Program-made: the position numbers and the translations under genes
The notes under the pieces: model-generated
Seen by the model: only the letters and a program-made list of their open reading frames with translations
What the model was told of the DNA's origin: nothing
The model's database searches: none
Source: Plazaster borealis
Taxonomy: Eukaryota; Echinodermata; Asteroidea; Forcipulatida; Labidiasteridae
DNA length: 64,000 nucleotides
Direction of reading: 5' to 3'
NCBI GenBank assembly: GCA_021014325.1
Contig: CM037460.1
Coordinates: 27,122,336 to 27,186,335, forward strand
Part shown: positions 33,590 through 43,100 of the stretch, piece after piece
Layout: every line of letters begins with the position of its first letter
Numbering within the stretch: the stretch's first letter is position 1

Positions 33590-33964
33590 TCGTTGGCATT
33601 ATTTTGTTGAGCGCGTGTACATCATACACTGTACGTGTACATCATACACTGTACGTGTACATCATACACTGTACGTGTACATACGTGTGACGTGAGCTGC
33701 GTGACCTCAATAATCTGATGCAACCGACCGATGCAACCACCGACGACCGCGCGGCGGGCGCCCTCGATAAATTGTGACCCGGAAGCAAAAGGCAAAGAGA
33801 TACTATTTCTCCATGCCTAGATTTCCACGTCAACGATTTTGTGTCATGTCCGCTACATTTGTGAAATAGGCTGCGCAAAACGTCCGTAGAAAAGTTCTTT
33901 CCCGGGGATTTTTGTGACAGAAGTAACCGTCGTTATTGTTTTCGAAGTTTGGGAAAAAAATCAG
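33590..33964 (+). promoter_or_regulatory. Candidate promoter and leader exon for C19orf12-like gene
   Basis: A CpG-containing patch holds an ETS-type site CCGGAAG (33779-33785), common in TATA-less promoters, and ends in CAG/GTAAAT (33964/33965), a usable donor toward the acceptor at 36969. 33613-33682 is a 20-bp tandem repeat (about 3.4 copies of GTGTACATCATACACTGTAC). Inferred only. Confidence 0.3.
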
Positions 33965-34496
33965 GTAAATTTGGTATGATGTCACTTTATTGTTGTCATG
34001 TTTACGTTGTAAAAAATTATATTTCACGATTTGCGGATTGGATTGTGTTGTAATGTACGTACGAGATGACGACAATCGACATGCATTTGCTGTTGTGAAT
34101 ACTTCTTTATTAAATATAATAAATTAATAATTTATAGAAAATGTTTTTCACAATGTCAATGTGAAGGAGTCCTATATTGTACATCACTACTACTTCTACT
34201 ACACTACAGCACTATGCCTATTTTGTTTAAATTTGATTGCTAACTATTGTTCTGACCAAAAATAAAATTAGCTGTTGTTGCAAACTCAAACTGCTACCAT
34301 TTTCTACTAATTATATGCTTACCATTACCAACCAAAAGGACCTATGGTATAAATGCAAAAAATAGTTAATGGCCTGACGTTTCGACCCTAGCAGAGTCTT
34401 TCTCGAAGACTAAATTGACAACACACATGAACAGGTACTGTGTAACAGAAGTAGTCAAGTGAAAAGAGATACATTTTTTTTCTAACAAAATTCTAG

Positions 34497-34646
34497 GGAA
34501 AAGTTTCCGCAGCATGCCTCCAACTTATTTTATTTATTTATTTATTTTTTTTCTTCTTCCTGTTTTCCACCTATCTCCAAATGGAAAACAGGAAAAAAAG
34601 AAGAAAAAAAAAGAAAAAAGTTGGAGGCATGCTGCGGAAACTTTTC
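34497..34646. mobile_element. Foldback element with 30-bp perfect arms
   Basis: Arms GGAAAAGTTTCCGCAGCATG... and exact complement, an inner second pairing (CCTGTTTTCCA/TGGAAAACAGG), and an 8-bp direct repeat AATTCTAG on both sides. Can form one hairpin of 150 nt. Confidence 0.88.
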
Positions 34647-36249
34647 CAATTCTAGTTAATCATTTCCAAACAAATACTTTGAAAAAGGTATAGCAACAGT
34701 CATTTAATTTTGTTAGCTTTTAATATTATGTGGTCAACCATTTTAATGAAAAATGTACATTTATTGTGTTTATGGACCTTTACCAAACTACCGATACGGT
34801 CGATTCCAATGTTTCTTTGAATGCCAGTCAACTCGCCCCCTAGCAAAGTCACCCCCTCACATACAAACTCACCCCCTCAGATAGAGTTGCCCCTTGTAAA
34901 AGTTTGAGCGATTTAAAGCCATTTAACAAAGTGAGGGTGCAAAAATTTTTGTTTGCGCCCTGACATTTCAACCCTTGCAGAGTCTTTCACGAAGGCTTAG
35001 GCTTTAGCCTTTGGGAGAGGCTCTAATCTGCTAGAGTCGTAAAAAAGTGGGTAACAAGTAATACTTAAATTTAAAAGCAAGTACAAAAAAAAACCAAGTA
35101 AAATTAATAACCATCCTATGACCACAACACAATAAAGTAAAGTAAAATAATTTTGTTAAAAAAAGTAAGGGTTTGAAATTTAAGACAGTTGAACGGATAT
35201 TGTACAAACAGATAAGTACACAAATTAATGAAAATTAACATAAAATATGTACCGTGCACCAACCCCAAAACCAAGTAATAACTTGATTAAAAATATTACT
35301 TCAATTTGAAACAACTGGAAACAAGTAAATAAAGTAAATAAAGTAAATAACCATCCTATCACCCCAATATAAGTAACAAAACAAATGTTTAAAGTAGGGC
35401 TTAAAATTTAAGACAATTTAACAAACATTTTACATGCGAATATTACAAAAATAAAGTAAGCCTACAACAATTTATGAAAATTTCAACAATTATTACTTCA
35501 ATTCAAAAACAAGTAAACAAAGTAAATAACCATCCTATCACCTAAACAAAGTAGCGAGTAAAGTAGCTTTGCTGGGGGGGGGTTGAGTTGACTGGTTTTC
35601 CGTTTCTTTAACCACGGTACCGTACAGAAATCTACAGAAATGTTTTTCTTGACATGATGTTGAAATTTGTTTGAACTGGTAATGGATTTTAATAAAGAAA
35701 GTTCTGAATAATTATCATTTAGAAAATCACCTTTTTTGATATCAAGTGACTTTATAATGCAAGTAAAGCTTTGCATGGTGTGTATAACAAGAAGTAACTA
35801 TTAACAGTTTTGGACCAACGACCTGCAGTTTACATGCCACTCTAGTCAATTTTTCTTTGTTCCGGCATGTTACTAACGCTAGCCGTTGGTATGGTCTCAA
35901 CGATTCAAACAGCATTGTCCTGACCATACCAACAGTTCTTTAGCACACTCTGCTCGTCTTCAGGAGAACTGTCCAAAACAATCGTTGGCCAAGGATAATT
36001 TTAAGAATGGAAATATTAAAATCCTTTGTGGCCTAAATCCTCCAATATCCTCTTTTTACACCACACGATGTTACACCACAACAAATTATGTCACGCTACA
36101 CCAGAATGTTTGGACTTTATAAGATTGGTTTCCCTGACCCTAAGCTTGGGCGGTTCAACAAATTTTGGACGCGGTTCCGGTTCTGAAAAAAATACTCGGT
36201 TCTGAGTCGGACCCGTTTTTTAAACTCCCAACCGACCTTTGTTAAAAAC
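34647..36249. other. Non-coding, C19orf12-like 5' region
   Basis: AT-rich, with degenerate AAGTAAATAACCATCCTATC motifs repeated about every 200 bp (35107, 35345, 35525). No gene seen. Confidence 0.45.
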
Positions 36250-36780
36250 TTTCCCCAACCCATCAAATTCCAACATGGATAGTGCTACTGCTAATTCACT
36301 GGACCTAACCCATCAAACTCCAACAGTGCAGTTGTAATAACAGTACCTAGTCCAACTGTTGGATATTGGTGGAGTGGGTATCCTTGGTCCTGTACAAAGT
36401 ATGAAAAGGGTTTGGCATATGCCATAAATACTGCACCATGGTTGAATGTTTGGGTCTGCCATTGTAAGAAACAATGGGATCAACAATGCACCACATGTAC
36501 AATAACATCACATGCCTTTATCAGTTGTTTATTCCCCCTCCTTGCACTTAAAACAAAGGGATCAACAATGCACCACATGTACATCACATGCCTTTATCAT
36601 TTGTTTATTCCTCCTCCTTGCAATTCACCATACCTAATCCAACAAAGTCCAACAGAGAACTGCAAGTCTACAGTACCCATTCCATCACATTCCATCACTT
36701 TATCGATAGTACACAGTACCTAAACCATCATATTCCAACAAAACAAACAGTTGGAGTTTGGTGGGATAAGGACTGTTAGG
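36250..36780. repeat. CCAAC-rich degenerate repeats and an 81-bp duplication
   Basis: CCATCAAACTCCAAC-like motifs recur in both orientations (36256, 36302, 36627, 36713). GGGATCAACAATGCACCACA starts two copies, at 36476 and 36557. Confidence 0.6.
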
Positions 36781-37025
36781 GCTTTAGAGCAATAAAATAA
36801 GCAATTGTGGACCTACCGGCCCCAGTCCTTCTGAATCCTTCATTTTGGTTATTGGATTAGAAGGAATTGGGACTGTGAGGGTTAATGTAGTAAAGTAATC
36901 AAGTTTCTGTGTATTCTGTATCGTCATTTCCTTATTAAAACCAGTCATATTTTTTTCTGATGTCCCCAGTGCTAAGTGGCTTCTTATCCGTATTGCTACT
37001 AGACGTCTTGAACAAAGACTACAAA

Positions 37026-37185
37026 ATGCCTGTATCACCAGAGGAGCTTGTAAGACTCCTGGCAATATTGGCCCAGGAAGAGAACCTGAAAGTGACTGTA
37101 AAGGAGACTATGAAAGGCGGAGCCATGGCTGGTGCTGGAGCTGTTATTGGTGGATTTTGTGGGGGTCCTATTGGAATTGCAGTCG
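37026..37185 (+). CDS. C19orf12-like common coding exon
   Basis: 160 nt, start ATG 37026 chosen because MPVSPEELVRLLA aligns with the human start. Donor GTGAGT at 37186, phase 1. An in-frame upstream ATG at 36960 overlaps the acceptor and is not usable. Confidence 0.9.
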
Positions 37186-40100
37186 GTGAGTAACAACGAC
37201 ATGTATATGTAAAAAGTGAATACATGTAGGTGTCATGGGTAACAACTATTTGATTTAAACCTTTTTTGTGTGAGAAGTGTTGGTTCCGAGAAGAGCCGGG
37301 CAGGGCTTGAATTTGGGAGAAAAATACACAAGACCGTAGGGCTTGTACATGTAGCTCAAAATGTTGACTGGACAAGAATTGTTTGTACAAGACCAATAAT
37401 CAAAATGAAAGAAAAGTTACTGAGTCCTGACAACATGCATTTAAACACACTAAGACATCTGAGAAGAAGTTTCATCTCATCTGTCTTTTGAGGTATTAAG
37501 TATTGCTCAATAGAGTTAAAAGGTATTTTTAAGACTCAATGTCAACATTTGAACATTTGTTTCTGTTCAAGATATTAAACATTGAGGTACATGTACACTC
37601 TATGCATTGTTATTCTTTTGAAAAACACAAGACCGCCGGACTTGTCTGGTCATACTGTAAGTCTACTGGCCAGACACTGAAACCACTGGCCTTAGGCCTT
37701 CGTAAATTCAAGCCCTGTCGGCGTTCAGATTAGAGTCTTGACCTTTATGACAGTGTGCCCTGCTAGCCATTAGGAGAAATCTTCTTAGAACCAACCCTTC
37801 TCACAAAAGAGATTTGAATAATGGTTGTTTGACTTACATGTACAGTAACTCATTTTTCACTTCATGCACCATGCAAAGCTTCAAGTCTGACCCAACTGCT
37901 TGTAGTTTGAGCTGGCTCTCATGTGTCCTCTCTTAAATTATGTGTATGGATAGTACATCTCAGCTAACAAGGGTTCAATTTCATATAGCTGCTTAAACAG
38001 CAAATATTGCTTAACAGTTTTCTGCTAAGCACAAATAAGCAGGATACCAGTCACAGATGGTACATGTGGAATGGTATTTTGACTGGTTACCTTATTCTGG
38101 TGAGCAGAATTTTGTAGAGCTAAGTGCCTCTTGTGCTTAAAAAAGCAGCTCTATGAAGTTGGACCCTGTCCAGACCATGTCCATTGCAAAATAAACTGCG
38201 CCAATAAAGTATCTAAACACTTACAAATGGTCAGATATATCGGAACCTCAAATAGTATGCAAACAATTAATTAATTAATCCGATGCACAGTGATCATCTG
38301 CGCATTTTGATACCTCTTTTGTTGCGCTACGATGTTGTTTGGCGGATTTATGGGTACTTGAGTGGCTTAAGGTCGAACTTCAAAAGTTGCAAAAGCCCCT
38401 ATTCAAGCAAGAGCGTTGTACTGTGACGAATAAGACCAGAGTTATTTTTGCCCGCCTTTTATTCCCTTCTGGAATGGGGGGTGAATAGGGGCTTTTGCAA
38501 CTTTAAATTCGACCTTAAGCCACTCAAGTGCCCATACATTGTAAATCCGCCAAACAACATCGCAGCGCAGCAAAAGAGGTGTCAAAATCCGCAGAAGATA
38601 ACTGTGAATCAAATTATTTAATTTTTTTTTTGCATACTATTTCAGGTTCCGATAAATCTGACCATTTGTAAGTATTTAGATACTTTATTGGCGCAGTTTA
38701 GTCATCAAAAGTCAAAGTGAACTTAGAGAGCTCATGATGCACTTTGTAATATGAACAAAAAAATTGGAAGTTTTTGAGGAACTACATGAAGATGAGAGCT
38801 GGCAACATGCATGATACTCCTCCTAATATTACAGAGCCATTCCATTCTTCTTAGCCAGAGAAATACAGTGTGGGTCAAATTGATACTAGACTTTCTGAAA
38901 AAAATAATAAGTGTTCAACTTAAAAGTACTTTGAATGCCACAATATTCTTCCAAGGATTTTGTTTTACAATGTACTTAAGATATCCATATACAGAGCAAA
39001 AGTACATAATGTATTTTGTGGTTGCTGAAATGTTCTTCTGAGGAAAGTTGTTCATCTTTTGAATTTTGCATGAACAGTGATAATTGACTGTTGCAGATTT
39101 GCAGTCCACACAGTTGATGCTACATGTTCATGGTTATGTATGTCACATAAATTCTTGGGGAAAAACACCATAGTAAAGCTAGGGACAATTTTACAGTTGA
39201 ATGGCTCTATATTATATTGATCCTCATCATTTCACCATAATCCAACTTCATTCATAGCATTTTGTTTGCCAGACATTACACTGTAGTGTAGTTATCAACA
39301 AATAATGCATACCCTTTCACCACTCATAATTCTAAAGCTTGCTCAGCATTAGATTGTTTGTGTCATAAGAGTTGCCAGAGTTTTGTTTTTGTGTCGCTTG
39401 CCCATGCTGGTCTTTGTTGTATTATTTTATGAGAATTTGAAACAAATGTCGTAGTAAGTATGCATGATTGTTGTTGCACAAAATGGGTGTGTTGTATAGC
39501 TTCGCGGGTCGACCCACTTGTGCTCATCCGGGTGAGCCCCTGACATGAGCTAATCAAACGCCAACTTCCCCCAGCATTCACACCAATGCATCTTGGGACA
39601 GCCGACCGAAACTATTTTCATTGTGTGCATTACGTCCTAAACTTTTCATGGATTCACAAAAAGATCGTAAAATAATTATTCTTAAGGTAAAACTGCCACG
39701 TTACATTTTTTAACAAGCCCACGTTGATACAAAAGTACGCGTCTACAAATAAAAAAAGACTTAATGCCCACAAAGTTGCTGTTTTAAGGGTGAAAATGTT
39801 TGTCAAACTACCTGTCATTGTGACGTCATGGGTCAGCTCAAAGTAACCCGCTCCACAAGCAGGTTACTTGGGTCTGACCCGGGTGAGCCACAACGATGAC
39901 GTCAAAGCTACTCGAAGGCACTGGGTCAGACCTGGGTCGACCCGGGGGAAGCTAACCGAATGCACCCAATGAGACAGTGTCAGAAAGAACACACAGCATA
40001 TCCTAAATAGACATCGTCTAACATTGTAAGTAGACCTTGAAAACATAGGGAAGTGCTTCTGTGGCTGCCATCTTAAAATGACTTTCCTCTTGGCTGCATC

Positions 40101-43100
40101 CATCGTTGAAACTCCCAAGATTGTATAGCTTGAGATTCAATATCTTCATTAACCACAAACCATCGGAAATCCTTTGCCTGAGTGTGAAATCACCCCATAC
40201 CATTTGACCATATTTTAGACCACATGAGGGCGCTTTCAACGGTGAATTTCCTTGCATCGCAACCACAGTATTATCTTATTTTGACTGCCTGTTTGTTGTT
40301 TTCTTGTATCAATGGCCAAATAAATAACAAGAAGAATAATAACAATGAAGACAATTTTTGTTTTACTTGTTTTGCATCATGTAAATTTAGTTCACACACG
40401 CCCTAATGCGGTGAAAAATCATGTGAATTGTGCTTGGAATGAGGCTAGACATGCAAATCTTTGAGTTTTGAGTTTCTCAATGTGATGATGGAGTCGGATA
40501 CAGATAGGTCCTAGGGATACGCTTCTAAGACGGTGGTCTGGTTGGTGTAGTGGTATCTTTCCTCGCCTTCCACCTCTAGGACCCCGGTTTTGAATCACGC
40601 CGGGGGCACTGCGTGAATTGGGTTTTCAGTCCCTACTTGACCGCGTGGGTTTTCCTTGGAAGATTTCTCTGAGGTTTTCTTTCCACATCTAAAACTGAAA
40701 CTTCCTTCCTTGTCTTCTCTCCATGGGGTTCTTTGCTAGTATGGTGATTAAGTTCGCTTTTCTGAGAGTCCTTGGCTTCACATCCAGAATAGATGAAATA
40801 AAATGAAATGAAATGAAATAAGATGGAGGAGTCTTAAAGATCAGTTCCTGAATGCATCACTGGCTTTTTGATACTGTTTCCATGGCAACAGTTGCAACAA
40901 AAACGTACTTCATTTTATCCCTATTGTGCTTGAGCCATCAGGTTTAGAGAATCCCTTAAACTTTGTCAACTCCTTGGAAAGCACTTTGCTTCCTTGTATC
41001 TTGCTGTTGATCTTCGTGTTGTGGTGTCTGTGGCGATGGAGTCTATCTGTAAATTTGTATTGAATTAATTTTTATTTTGCATCAGCATTCTCTCATAATA
41101 TTGGTCTACTGACCAAATATCAGTTGAAACACCCGAGGACCAGTCAAAATTCTCTCCAGGTGGTTGGGCTGGCTCGTTCAGCGTTGAAAAGAAGCCCAAT
41201 GAAATCTAATGGACTTACGAAACGACAAGCAGAGTGGTGGCTGGTTCAACTCCCATAGGGTAGTCAAGTAATCCATGGTCTCCTGAGACTGAAGGATGCC
41301 TACTACTAGTCAAGTAATCTAAAAGGGCAAACTTTTTACTTGTTATTTTAGTCCATGATGACCTTTGTTGCCTTAAGTTATTTCAAATGGCTTATATTTT
41401 ATTTTCTGTGTGCACCGCATCACTGTAGGCTTCATCAATTCTTTTAAGAGACAATGACTGCATGGTTATTGTATTCTAATTTTATATTATTTATTTTGCT
41501 GCTTTTTCTTACATTTATTTTTTTATTTTTGTGTATAGTGCAAGCTGTCAATCGGCCATAGCAATGTGATTTAATTTGATTAACTTTTTCTCGGCTTCTG
41601 TGTCAACTATGAAATGATTTGGAATTCCTTGTCTTTCAATACAATTTATATTCGTTTTGACCAGTTGTCAGAATGTTAATTACACACACAGTTCATTCAT
41701 TGCACCTTTTTTTTCTGATGACAGACATTTCATTTAAATGAATGAACAGTTTTTCAAGGATGGGCTCCTAAGTGACTCAGTGTAGTAAATGTCAATGCGT
41801 TCACGTACAATGAAAGCCAAAAGATCAAGTGCCTTTATTCAAGCAATTTGCATTATCAGTTTGGATTATCACCTAACTTGTTATCAGAATATAATGTTAG
41901 ATACAAACTGGGAAACTACCAGCGACCGGAAATCTGACTATATCTGTAGACGGCCTCTTATGAGTTTAACATGAAGTTTGATCTTTCTCAGGTGGTACTC
42001 TGGGCAGTTTAGCTGGTGCCATCATGACTAGTGGAAAATTTAAATCCGTTCCAGAGATTCTTTGTGAGATGGATCCAGAGACTAGATTCCAACTCTTCGA
42101 GCACTTCCAAAATGTCATCACAGGATTTGGTACACATGATGTAGTGACGCTGACTCGGCTTGTGATGGGGGATCCGGTTGCTCGGATTCAGGCCTTAAAC
42201 GGATTGAAAAACTTCTTTTTGAACAACTTGAAGATGGATGTGATGAGTTGAGGCATTATAACTCGTCATTTTCCCTTAACAGTCCTCTGGCCAAACTGCA
42301 GTTGGAAAACATTGGGACAAGAACAGAAATCTTCTACAAGTTATCCGGTTCTCTGGCTGGCTTGTTCATTGCTTTCCAAAGTCATGTAGGCCACTACCTG
42401 AGTGTTTGTATGACTTTAAATTCAAGTCACGCACAAATGACAATGTTGAGTTGAAAAGCCAGTGGAAGAGCCATCAGGAGCTGACAGATCCAGTCGGCAA
42501 GTTGATGAAAACATTGAAAACAAATTCAGGATTTTCTACCACTTTGGTGTCCTAAAGTTTGTTCAGGGATTCACAGTTTGACACAGAGACTCAATTTATG
42601 TATTCCTCTTTTTAGGAATGGTTTATGCAAGACGTGTGTGCTGACTAACATCATTGGTGCTGCCAGCTAGCTGATGGAACTCTCCTTCCACAGCAGTTTT
42701 CTTTAAAATTAATTATGCTTTGTGTTGCAAACATTGTGGAATGCTACTGTCAGTTACTCAGTTCACGTAAACAGGATTTGACTTTGACATAAATGAGATA
42801 TTATTTAAACTTAATACTAACTAAGGAAAACATAATGCAAAATACTATTTAATCGGATGTAATAATAAATAATAATACAGTCGACTCTCATTAATATTTG
42901 GATCTGTATTATCACAAATACAATATTCAAATTACAATAAGTCAACAGATACAGCTTCACTGGATGGGATATTACCAACATTTATTATCCTAAACGAGAG
43001 TCGACTGTACACAGTTTTTTATATAGGGCTTTATCACACCTGAGGGCGTCTCAAAGCACTCGTGTGTTTTAAAGATATGTTTTTTTGTGTAACCTTGGAT

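Noticed and set aside
41789..41974. Frame ending just before exon a as an extra upstream exon
   Set aside because: It would not join in phase and has no C19orf12 likeness; the acceptor at 41991 explains the exon.
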